Shown piece after piece: positions 26,249-34,906 of a stretch of DNA of 64,000 bases. Source of the DNA: Planctomycetota bacterium. Lineage in GTDB: Bacteria > Planctomycetota > J058 > JAJDCQ01. Location: positions 1 to 64,000 of the forward strand of contig JAJDCQ010000230.1 of the NCBI GenBank assembly GCA_029260755.1, given 5' to 3'. Position numbers and translations under genes: made by a program. Under the pieces are notes generated by a model. It worked only from the letters and a program-made list of their open reading frames with translations, made no database searches and had not been told where the DNA came from. Each line of letters starts with the position of its first letter. Within the stretch, counting starts at the first letter, position 1.

Positions 26249-27394
26249 ATGCCCATCGACACGGGAGTCTGGCGCATCGATGGAGACGTCAGGCGTATCC
26301 ATCCCCAACCTCTCGACTTCGAGAAACGTCTTGAGGACATCCTCGACCGAGACATCACGATCGCGTCTCCAAACTGGCTCGTGATCGGCCGACAGGTGTC
26401 GACCGCCCATGGGAAGTTCATCGACCTCCTCGCGATGGACCCCGACGGCAACCTGATCGTCGTCGAGCTCAAGCGTGATCGGACGTACCGAGACATTGTC
26501 GCCCAGGTGCTGGACTACGGCTCGTGGATCCGGAGCCTTCAGGATGACCAACTCCAGCGGATCTATCAGGACTACGTCAGGCGCTACCGCACGAATGCCT
26601 CGAGCGACTCCCTCGACGAGGCGTTCAAGGCGAGATTCGCCGTCTCCCGACTTCCCGACGAGCTGAACAACGCGCACGAGCTCGTGATCGTCGCATCCGA
26701 GCTCGATCCGAGCACCGAGCGCATCGTCGACTACCTTGCCGATCAGTATGGCGTCCAGATCAACGCGATCTTCTTCCGTGTCTACAGGGACGGGGACGCC
26801 GAGTTCTTGGTGAGGGCCTGGCTTCGCGCGCCAACGGAGGTGGCGACGCCTACCGAACGTGAGCTCGCAGGAAGCAGCGGCGAGTGGAACCGGGAGTACT
26901 ACGTCTCCTTCGGACACTACCCCGGCCACCGCGATTGGGCAGAGGCGCGGAGATACGGGTTCGTATCAGCCGGCGGCGGGCCGTGGTACACCCGGACACT
27001 CAACATGCTCGAGCCGGGAGCGCGCATCTGGGTGAACATCCCGCAACACGGCTACGCAGGAGTCGCTGAGGTCACCGAGTCGGCGGTTCCCATCGACGAA
27101 TTCACGATCCGTGACGACGACGGCACCTCGACTCGCCTACTCGACGTGAAGGACGTGAGCACTCGTGGTGTTGCGACGATCGCGGACGACCCCGAGACGG
27201 CCGAGTACGTGGTCCGGGTGAAGTGGATTCACACCGTTCCCCTCGGAGAAGCCGTTCGAGAGAAGGGCTTCTTCGGAAACCAGAACACCGTGGCCCAACC
27301 TCGTAGCGGGAAGTGGGCCCATACCATCGAGCGCCTGAAGAAGCGATTCGACCTGAGCCAAGACCTAAGGACCGGACCCAGCTCTGACGCCTGA
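26249..27394 (+). CDS. NucS/DUF91-like PD-(D/E)XK nuclease-domain protein (381 aa)
   Basis: Residues 23-130 have the DUF91/NucS-like endonuclease pattern: GKFIDLLA with D59, then IVVELKRD with E73 and K75, and a helix with Q-x-L-D-Y-G-x-W. This completes a PD-(D/E)XK site. The C-terminal half (about 215-381) has two beta-rich segments that may recognise DNA or modified bases (VNIPQHGYAGVAEV resembles a PUA/SH3-like barrel). GGAGAACGACG provides its ribosome binding site. The gap is 52 bp from the Hsp70-like gene and 152 bp from drmD, so it is more likely the last gene of the upstream operon than part of DISARM. Confidence 0.7.
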   Translation: MPIDTGVWRIDGDVRRIHPQPLDFEKRLEDILDRDITIASPNWLVIGRQVSTAHGKFIDLLAMDPDGNLIVVELKRDRTYRDIVAQVLDYGSWIRSLQDDQLQRIYQDYVRRYRTNASSDSLDEAFKARFAVSRLPDELNNAHELVIVASELDPSTERIVDYLADQYGVQINAIFFRVYRDGDAEFLVRAWLRAPTEVATPTERELAGSSGEWNREYYVSFGHYPGHRDWAEARRYGFVSAGGGPWYTRTLNMLEPGARIWVNIPQHGYAGVAEVTESAVPIDEFTIRDDDGTSTRLLDVKDVSTRGVATIADDPETAEYVVRVKWIHTVPLGEAVREKGFFGNQNTVAQPRSGKWAHTIERLKKRFDLSQDLRTGPSSDA

Positions 27395-27546
27395 GACGCT
27401 CGGCGTTCCGGCGTTCGACAGCCGAATGTCTAGATCACCCCCGGGGCAGCCCCCATGTCAACCGACCGTGTCAGTCGATGAGCTTGCTTCCTCGCTGGAC
27501 GACACGCTAAAAGGGCCTTGGCGACTTCTGCGAGGGACCCCACGGA
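27395..27546 (+). promoter_or_regulatory. Promoter region of the DISARM operon
   Basis: This 152-bp gap is the largest between 14.9 and 47.9 kb and must serve drmD. TTGCTT (27484-27489) and TAAAAG (27508-27513) are 18 bp apart and make a weak but plausible sigma70-type pair. A GAGGGA ribosome binding site lies before the ATG at 27547. No operator is evident. Confidence 0.3.
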
Positions 27547-30500
27547 ATGGCGACGCCGAAGGTCGGAGAAATCGTTCGCGTCCGAACGCGGCAGTATCTC
27601 GTCGAGGACGTGGCGCCGCCTCCTGCCCACGGCGACAGCACTCGGGTTCGTCTCGCCTGCGTCGAGGACGACGCGCAAGGCGAGCCGCTCGAGGTTCTCT
27701 GGGAGCGCGAGGTCGACGCCCGCCGGGTCGAGGAGTCGCCCTGGTCGCGCGTCGCGAGCCGCGGATTCGATGACCCTCGCCACTTCTCGGCGTATCTCCA
27801 TACGCTGCGTTGGAGTCGGGTCACTTCGACCAACCCGAAGCTGCTTCAGGCTCCCTATCGGGCGGGAATCGAGGTCAAGGCCTACCAGCTCGAGCCGCTC
27901 CGCAAGGCGCTCGAGATGCCTCTGGTGAGGCTCTTCATCGCCGACGACGTCGGTCTGGGCAAGACGATCGAGGCGGGCCTGATCCTGCGGGAGCTGCTGA
28001 TCCGGCAGAAGGTTCAGCGGGTGGTCATCGCCGCCCCGCCTTCGGTTGTAAGGCAGTGGCAGGAGGAGATGGAGCAGCGGTTCGGGCTGACCTTCGTCAT
28101 CCTCGACCGGGACTACGTCTCGCGGAAGCGACGCGAGCGGGGCTACGGCGTCAACCCCTGGCGGACGCACAGCCGGTTCATCATCTCGCACGCGCTCCTA
28201 CGCGATGAGTCCTACAAGATCCCGCTCCAGGACTGGCTCGACCACTACCCCGGTGGCTCGATGCTCATCCTCGATGAGGCGCACAACGCCGCCCCGGCCA
28301 GTGGAGTGAAGTACGGGATCGACTCGAAGCTGACGGGCGCCGTCCGCGACATCGCCGAGCGGTTCGAGCACCGCGTGTTCCTCTCGGCGACGCCCCACAA
28401 CGGGCACAGCAACAGCTTCGCGGCGCTGCTCGAGATCCTCGACCCGAACCGGTTCTGCCGGGGTGTCCCGGTCCGGGACCCGAAGCTCCTCGACGACGTA
28501 ATGGTCCGCCGGCTGAAGAAGGACCTCCGCGACGTCGAGACGGGGTTCCCCGAGCGCAAGGTCCTCAAGATCGTCATCGACCGCCTCGCCGACGACGCTC
28601 CCGAGCTCGCCCTCTCCCGGCTGCTGCAACGCTACCGTGAGCTGCGGGAGGAGCGCCTGAAGGACGAGACGAGGCACAAGCGGGCCGCCGCGATGCTCGT
28701 CGTCGTCTCGCTCCAAAAACGGCTGCTCTCGTCGATCGAGGCCTTCGCGCGGACCCTGCGCGTCCACCGGCGGGCGCTCGCGAAACAGGTCGCCTCCGAC
28801 GCATCGCGGGTGAGCCCTCGTGAGCTCGGCCTTCTCCGTGACGCGCTGGGGCCGGACGATCCTCGCGCGGAGCTCCCCGAGGAGGAGGTCGAGAAGGAGG
28901 AGGACGCCCAGACGGAGGCCTCATCACAGGCGGCGGCCTCGGCGGCCGCCCCCGGCGCCGAAGAGCTCCGTCTCCTCGGGGAGATGACCGCGATCGCCGA
29001 GCGCGCCCGCCACGACCCCGACCCGCGGCTTCATCACTTGATCGACTGGCTCCGGAAGAACGCCTGCCCACGGCTCGGCGAGCCCGACGCCCCCTGGCTG
29101 CCTCGACGGGTGCTCATCTTCACCGAGTTCGCCGACACCAAGCGCTGGGTCGCCGAACAGCTCGAGGCCGCCATCGCGGGCTCGGACCGGGACGACGAGC
29201 GCATCAGCACCTTCCACGGCGGCATGGGGGATGACCGACGCGAGGAGCTGAAGGCCTCCTTCAACGCCGACCCCGAGCGCGATCCGCTCCGCGTCCTGGT
29301 CGCCACCGACGCCGCCCGCGAGGGCGTCAACCTCCAGAACCACTGCGCCGATCTCTTCCACTTCGACGTCCCCTGGAACCCCGGCCGGATGGAGCAGCGC
29401 AACGGCCGGATCGACCGGAAACTCCAGCGCGCGCCCGAGGTCCGCTGTCACTACTTCGTCTTGCCGCAGCGCCCCGAGGACCGGGTCATCGATGTCCTCG
29501 TGCGGAAGACCGACACGATCATCAAGGAGCTCGGCACGCTCTCGCCGGTCGTCGAGCGAAAGATGAGCTCGCTCCTCGCCGACGGGATCCACCACGAGTC
29601 GGTCGGGACGATGACGAGCTCGCTCGAAGAGGTCGACCGCCCGGGCGAAGAACCACGAACGCGCGCGATCGAGATCGACGTCATCGCCGAGGAGCTCGAG
29701 ACGGTCCGCCAGCGTCGCGACGAGCTGACCCAGCAGATCCAAGCGCTGCGCAACATGCTCGACAGCTCCAAGACCTGGCTCGGCCTCTCGGACACCCACT
29801 TCCGGAACGCGATCTCGGCGTCGCTCGAGCTGCTCAAGGCGCCGGCGCTCGAGCCGGTCGACGCGCACGCCGCCGCCGAGGACCCCGCCCGGGCGCGCTG
29901 GGTCCTCCCGCCGCTCGATCAACGCCACGGCGCGGACCCGAGCTGGGCGGTCACGCTCGACGCGCTCCGAGGCCCGAAGCCGCGCGGGCGAAAGCTCGCC
30001 GAGTGGCGCGCGGAGACGCCGATTCGGCCGATCGTCTTCCGCGACCCGGGATCGCTCGATGGTGAAGTCGTCCACCTGCACCTCGAGCACCGCGTCGTCC
30101 AGCGGCTGCTCGGCCGCTTCCGCTCGCAGGGATTCGTCCACGACGAGCTCTCCCGCGCCTGCGTCCTGCTCACCGACGACGCCCACCCCCACGTCGTGGT
30201 CCTGGGTCGGCTGTCGCTCTACGGTGGCCGGGCATCGCGGCTCCACGACGAGATCGTCGCCGTCGCGGCCCGCTGGGCACCGCCCGACGGTCGCGGTCGG
30301 GGGTTACGACCGGTCCGTGAGGGTGTCAAGGACGACGTGCTCGATCTCATCGAACAGTCGCTCGCATCGCCGCGGCTCCGGAGCGCCTCCGAGGCGATTC
30401 GCGCGAGGTTCGCTGACGCGACGGGCCGCGACGTCGAGGAGCTGCTGCCGCACCTCGAAAGGCGCGCATCGACCCTGGCCGAACGGGCCGAGAAGCGTCT

Positions 30501-30792
30501 GGCCGAGCGGGGCGCGCGCGAGACGAAGGACCTCCGTGCCGTGCTGGAGGCGCAAAAGAAGCGCATCCAGGGGGAAATGCGCGAGGCCGAAGACAAGCGC
30601 CAGCTCGAGCTCGGCTTCAACCGCGAGGCGGTCCGCCAGCGCGAGGCCGACAAGCGGCACTGGGCACGGCGGCTTCAGACGCTCAACACCGACATCGTCG
30701 ACGAGCCTCGGAAAGTCGAGCGGACCTACGTCGTCGAGGCGACGCAGGTGACTCCGGTCGGTGTCGTATATCTCTGGCCCGTCTCGAGCTGA
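27547..30792 (+). CDS. drmD: DISARM SNF2-family helicase DrmD (1081 aa)
   Basis: A full SNF2 ATPase: motif I DVGLGKTIEAG (about 134-144), motif II LILDEAHN (about 239-246), motif III LSATPHNGHSNSF, and C-terminal TDAAREGVNLQ and EQRNGRIDRKLQ. Between the two lobes there is a long charged insertion (about 330-470); beyond the helicase, about 350 residues are partly coiled coil. Family and position match the SNF2-like helicase that opens class 1 DISARM loci, directly upstream of the adenine methylase and DrmAB. Within DISARM it is thought to assist DrmAB in recognising and blocking unmethylated incoming DNA. Very GC-rich third positions compared with the preceding operon. Confidence 0.85.
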   Translation: MATPKVGEIVRVRTRQYLVEDVAPPPAHGDSTRVRLACVEDDAQGEPLEVLWEREVDARRVEESPWSRVASRGFDDPRHFSAYLHTLRWSRVTSTNPKLLQAPYRAGIEVKAYQLEPLRKALEMPLVRLFIADDVGLGKTIEAGLILRELLIRQKVQRVVIAAPPSVVRQWQEEMEQRFGLTFVILDRDYVSRKRRERGYGVNPWRTHSRFIISHALLRDESYKIPLQDWLDHYPGGSMLILDEAHNAAPASGVKYGIDSKLTGAVRDIAERFEHRVFLSATPHNGHSNSFAALLEILDPNRFCRGVPVRDPKLLDDVMVRRLKKDLRDVETGFPERKVLKIVIDRLADDAPELALSRLLQRYRELREERLKDETRHKRAAAMLVVVSLQKRLLSSIEAFARTLRVHRRALAKQVASDASRVSPRELGLLRDALGPDDPRAELPEEEVEKEEDAQTEASSQAAASAAAPGAEELRLLGEMTAIAERARHDPDPRLHHLIDWLRKNACPRLGEPDAPWLPRRVLIFTEFADTKRWVAEQLEAAIAGSDRDDERISTFHGGMGDDRREELKASFNADPERDPLRVLVATDAAREGVNLQNHCADLFHFDVPWNPGRMEQRNGRIDRKLQRAPEVRCHYFVLPQRPEDRVIDVLVRKTDTIIKELGTLSPVVERKMSSLLADGIHHESVGTMTSSLEEVDRPGEEPRTRAIEIDVIAEELETVRQRRDELTQQIQALRNMLDSSKTWLGLSDTHFRNAISASLELLKAPALEPVDAHAAAEDPARARWVLPPLDQRHGADPSWAVTLDALRGPKPRGRKLAEWRAETPIRPIVFRDPGSLDGEVVHLHLEHRVVQRLLGRFRSQGFVHDELSRACVLLTDDAHPHVVVLGRLSLYGGRASRLHDEIVAVAARWAPPDGRGRGLRPVREGVKDDVLDLIEQSLASPRLRSASEAIRARFADATGRDVEELLPHLERRASTLAERAEKRLAERGARETKDLRAVLEAQKKRIQGEMREAEDKRQLELGFNREAVRQREADKRHWARRLQTLNTDIVDEPRKVERTYVVEATQVTPVGVVYLWPVSS

Positions 30793-30809
30793 TCGAGGGA
30801 AGGACCCCG

Positions 30810-33800
30810 GTGGCGAGTCAGCACGAACTCGAGGTGCACCGCCAGTGGATCGGCTACGCTCAGCCGGTCGGCCTCGTCGCATCCCCGCACGCGCTGTGCG
30901 CCGCCCAGGCCTTCCCAGACGCCGGCCGCGTCGTCGAGCTCCAGCGGACGCTCGTCCGCCTCGTCCACGGGCGGCTCGATGACGACGAGGACAACGACGC
31001 GGACGACGAGAGGGCCGGCGCGTCGTCTCGCTCCTCGAGGCGCGGCGCGGGCGATGACGACTCGCCGCTCCTCGAGGACTTCCCCGCGTTCACCCAGCGC
31101 ATCCTCGACTGGGAACCGGGCGATCTCGCCGGCGGCCCGGACGGCCCCGCCATTCCGTCGCGGCTCGAAGCCGCCCTCCCCGACTACGGCGAGACGCTCC
31201 GCCCCAACTACGCTGCCCTCAACGCCGGCGGCGACGGCGGCGACGACGAGGCGCTGCTGCTCGTACAGGTCCTCGCACCGGGGACAAGCCTCGACGCCGT
31301 GCCCGATGACGTCGCCAGCGGGTGGCCGGCGAGCCCGCAGAGCAAGCTCGAGCGGTTGCTGCGCGAAACGAAGGTCCCGGCTGGAGTGCTCTGCAACGCC
31401 GAGGCAATCCGACTCGTCTACGCGCCGAAGGGCGAGACCTCGGGCCACGTGACGTTCCCCATCAAGGCGCTGTGCGAGGTCTCCGGCCGGTCGCTCCTCG
31501 CCGCGCTCCACATGCTGCTGAGCGCAAACCGGGTCTTCAACGCGCCCGAGCGTCAGAGCCTCCTCGAGATCCTCTCCGAGAGCCGGAAGTACCAGAACGA
31601 GGTCTCGACGAAGCTCGCCGATCAGGTGCTCGGCGCCCTGTGGGAGCTGCTCCGCGGCTTCCAGGCGGCCGACGAGGTGGCCGACGGCCGCGTGCTTCAC
31701 GGCCTCGCCCGCGAGGAACCCGAGCAGATCTACGGCGGGCTGCTCACGGTGCTCCTGCGGCTCGTGTTCCTCCTCTATTCGGAGGAGCGCGGCCTCATGC
31801 CGGGGGACGACGTCTACACCAAGCACTACGCGATCGGCGGGCTCCACGAGCGGCTCCGGGAGGACGCCGGGCGCTACCCTGACACGATGGACCAGCGCTA
31901 CGGCGCCTGGGCGGGGCTGCTCTCGCTCTTCCGCCTCGTTTACGACGGCGGCGGGCACGGCGGGGAGTTCCACCTTCCGACGCGCCACGGCAAGCTCTTC
32001 GACCCCGACGAGTACCCCTTCCTCGAAGGCCGAGCACCCGCGGACATGCGGCGCGACGTGGCGCTCGAGGCGCCGAGGGTCTCCGACGGCTGCATCTTCC
32101 GGGTGCTCGAGGCGCTGCTGGTGCTGGACGGCGAACGGCTCTCCTACCGAGCGCTCGACGTCGAGCAGATCGGCTCGGTCTACGAGGCGATGATGGGCTT
32201 CGCCGTCGAGACGACCGGCGGCCGGGCGATCGCGGTGCGTCCCCATGACGTCGTCGTCAACGTCGACGACGACCTGCTCGAGCGAAAGCCAGCCGACCGG
32301 GTCAAGTTCCTCGCGACGGAGGCGGGCTGCAAGCTCGCGGCCAAGGCCGCGACCGAGCTCAAGAAGGCGAGCACCCCCGAGGAGGTCGTGGCGGCACTCG
32401 GGCGCCGGGTAAGCAAGCGCACGCCAGCGCTTCTGCCGCCGGGCGCCCTGTTCCTCCAGCCAGGCGAGGAGCGCCGCCGAACCGGCAGCCACTACACGCC
32501 TCGCGAGCTCACCGGACCGATTGTCGAGACGACCCTGCGCCCGGTGCTCGAAGGACTCGGCGAGCGGCCGACGCCGGAGCAGATCCTGGGCCTCAAAGTC
32601 TGCGACCCGGCGATGGGGTCGGGTGCCTTTCTCGTCGAGGCCTGTCGCCAGCTCGCCCAGGCGCTCGTCCACGCCTGGGATCTCCATGACGCGACGCCGA
32701 CCGACATCCCCCCCGACGAGGACCCCGAGCTCTTCGCCCGGCGGCTGGTCGCCCAGCGCTGCCTCTACGGAGTGGACAAGAACCGGTTCGCCGTCGACCT
32801 GGCGAAGCTATCCCTGTGGCTCGTGACCCTCGCGAAGGACCACGCATTCACCTTCCTCGACCACGCCCTCAAGTGCGGCGACTCGCTCGTCGGGCTGACC
32901 TGCGAGCAGCTCGGTCGCTTCCACTGGGACGCCGACGAGACCCTCGACGAGCTCGGGCCGCTTTTCGCACATATCAAGAGAGCGGCCGACGAGGCGCGGG
33001 CACTGCGGGAGCGGCTCGCGCAGATCGCTGACGAGGACGAGCCGGCGAAACGCGAAGCGCTCGGGGCGGCGGAGCGGGAGCTCGAGAACGCGCGTCTCGT
33101 GGGCGATCTCGTGATCGCGGCTTTCTTCGGGGAGGGCTCCGCGAAGAAGCGGGAGGAGCGGCGGCGGGCGCTCGAGAGTGAGGTAGGCCGGTGGCGACGA
33201 ACGGGCGAAGGAGAAGGCGAACTTCGGGAAGCGGCGACTTCTTTGAGGGACGAGCTAAGCCCGATCCTGCGGCCGTTTCACTGGGAGATCGAGTTTCCGG
33301 AGGTCTTCGGCAGGAGGACATCGGGTTTCGACGCGATGGTCGGTAATCCACCGTTTCTCGGCGGCAACAAGGTATGGGCCACTCTCGGTGGCCCGTATCG
33401 CGATTTTCTGACTACGATCCACACCGCCTCCGGTGGTCGAGCTGTCGACTTAGTGGTTCACTTCTTTCGGCGGTGCTGGGGGCTCACTCGAGACGGAGGC
33501 ACGCTCGGGCTGATCGCCACAAACACCGTCGCGCAGGGAGACACCAGAAGCGCTGGGCTAGCGCACATCCTCACTCACGGAGGCCACTGCTATAGCGCAA
33601 CGCGTCGACTGCCATGGCCTGGAAGCGCCGCGGTAACCGTCAGCGTCATCCACATCCTTCGCGGCGATCACTACCCCAGTACCCTCGACGGGCGCGCAGT
33701 GCCAGGAATCAACTCCCATCTCGTTGCCCTGGCCCATGAGGTCGAACCCACACGCCTCGCAGACAACCGCGAGATCGCGTTCGCCGGGTCCCACATCTAC

Positions 33801-34883
33801 GGAGTCGGGTTCCTCTTCGCAGACAACGAGGAGAAGTGCACACCTCTCTCGAAGCTCGACGAGATTCGGCGCGCCGACCCGCGGACGAGCGAGCTTGTAG
33901 GAAAGTACGTCGGTGGCGAGGACATCAATTCCCACCCCACCCAAGATTCGACTCGCTGGGTCATCAACTTCGGCTCCCGCTCGCTCGAAGAGGCACGCAA
34001 GTCGCCAAGGTTGCTCGCGATAGTTGAAGACAAGGTCCGACCCGAGCGTGAGAAGCTCGGAGGGTACTCCGTGGCTCGCTCTCGCGCGAAGCGGTGGTGG
34101 CAATTCGGTACACATGCGTCGAGCCTGGAGAAACGACTCCAGAACCTCTCGATATGCACTGTCACCTCCTCGGTCAGTGCGCGCTTCTGCCTTGCACGGA
34201 TGTCCACGAAGTGTGTATTCGCACACACGGTCGTGGTGTTTGCGAGCGACCGCTACGCCCTCTTGGCGATTCTCCAATCCCGCCTGCATGAGCTCTGGGC
34301 TCGCTTCTTCGCATCGACGCTCGAGGATCGGATTCGATATTCCCCGGCGGACTGCTTCGAAACTCTGGCTCTCCCCCGATCATGGGCAACCGACGACTCA
34401 CTAGAGTCAATCGCCGCGGCGTATGATAGGCACCGCGCCGCCCTCATGATCGAGAACGACGAGGGCCTCACCACGACCTACAACCGCTTCCACGACCCCG
34501 ACGAGTCCGACTCCGGCATCCTTCGCCTCCGCGAGCTCCACGAGGCGATGGACCGCGCCGTCCTCGACGCGTACGGTTGGGCGGAGGAGATCCCGACGGC
34601 CTGCGACTTCTTTCTCGACTACGAGATCGACGAGGAGACCTGGAGCCCTCGTAAGCGAAAACCCTACCGCTACCGCTGGCCCGACGAGGTCCACGACGAG
34701 GTTCTCGGCCGGCTGCTCGAGCTGAACCGCCAGCGGGCCGAGGAAGAAGCCCAGGCCGGCCGCTCCGCATCCAAGAGATCCGGGAAGAAGAAGCGAACGC
34801 GGAAGGCTGCCCCGCGAAAAAAGAAGGCCCGCAAGCCGCCTGACGAGACGAACCGTGAGACCGGCCTCTTCGACGAGGCCTGA
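30810..34883 (+). CDS. drmMI: DISARM N6-adenine DNA methyltransferase DrmMI (1357 aa)
   Basis: Gamma-class adenine methylase of the Eco57I-like type: SAM motif I DPAMGSGAFL (D600) and catalytic motif IV NPPF (N846). Long N-terminal (1-560) and C-terminal specificity regions are typical of DISARM methylases. It protects host DNA at the target site; unmethylated foreign DNA is restricted. The start is GTG 17 bases after drmD. The stretch from about 33.24 to 34.44 kb, which should contain the target recognition part, looks less GC-biased at third positions than the flanks, suggesting a swapped specificity segment. The last 40 residues are a Lys/Arg-rich tail (KRSGKKKRTRKAAPRKKK) suited to DNA binding. 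Confidence 0.85.
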   Translation: MASQHELEVHRQWIGYAQPVGLVASPHALCAAQAFPDAGRVVELQRTLVRLVHGRLDDDEDNDADDERAGASSRSSRRGAGDDDSPLLEDFPAFTQRILDWEPGDLAGGPDGPAIPSRLEAALPDYGETLRPNYAALNAGGDGGDDEALLLVQVLAPGTSLDAVPDDVASGWPASPQSKLERLLRETKVPAGVLCNAEAIRLVYAPKGETSGHVTFPIKALCEVSGRSLLAALHMLLSANRVFNAPERQSLLEILSESRKYQNEVSTKLADQVLGALWELLRGFQAADEVADGRVLHGLAREEPEQIYGGLLTVLLRLVFLLYSEERGLMPGDDVYTKHYAIGGLHERLREDAGRYPDTMDQRYGAWAGLLSLFRLVYDGGGHGGEFHLPTRHGKLFDPDEYPFLEGRAPADMRRDVALEAPRVSDGCIFRVLEALLVLDGERLSYRALDVEQIGSVYEAMMGFAVETTGGRAIAVRPHDVVVNVDDDLLERKPADRVKFLATEAGCKLAAKAATELKKASTPEEVVAALGRRVSKRTPALLPPGALFLQPGEERRRTGSHYTPRELTGPIVETTLRPVLEGLGERPTPEQILGLKVCDPAMGSGAFLVEACRQLAQALVHAWDLHDATPTDIPPDEDPELFARRLVAQRCLYGVDKNRFAVDLAKLSLWLVTLAKDHAFTFLDHALKCGDSLVGLTCEQLGRFHWDADETLDELGPLFAHIKRAADEARALRERLAQIADEDEPAKREALGAAERELENARLVGDLVIAAFFGEGSAKKREERRRALESEVGRWRRTGEGEGELREAATSLRDELSPILRPFHWEIEFPEVFGRRTSGFDAMVGNPPFLGGNKVWATLGGPYRDFLTTIHTASGGRAVDLVVHFFRRCWGLTRDGGTLGLIATNTVAQGDTRSAGLAHILTHGGHCYSATRRLPWPGSAAVTVSVIHILRGDHYPSTLDGRAVPGINSHLVALAHEVEPTRLADNREIAFAGSHIYGVGFLFADNEEKCTPLSKLDEIRRADPRTSELVGKYVGGEDINSHPTQDSTRWVINFGSRSLEEARKSPRLLAIVEDKVRPEREKLGGYSVARSRAKRWWQFGTHASSLEKRLQNLSICTVTSSVSARFCLARMSTKCVFAHTVVVFASDRYALLAILQSRLHELWARFFASTLEDRIRYSPADCFETLALPRSWATDDSLESIAAAYDRHRAALMIENDEGLTTTYNRFHDPDESDSGILRLRELHEAMDRAVLDAYGWAEEIPTACDFFLDYEIDEETWSPRKRKPYRYRWPDEVHDEVLGRLLELNRQRAEEEAQAGRSASKRSGKKKRTRKAAPRKKKARKPPDETNRETGLFDEA

Positions 34884-34906
34884 CCGGACGCCTCGAGGCG
34901 CCGCCG

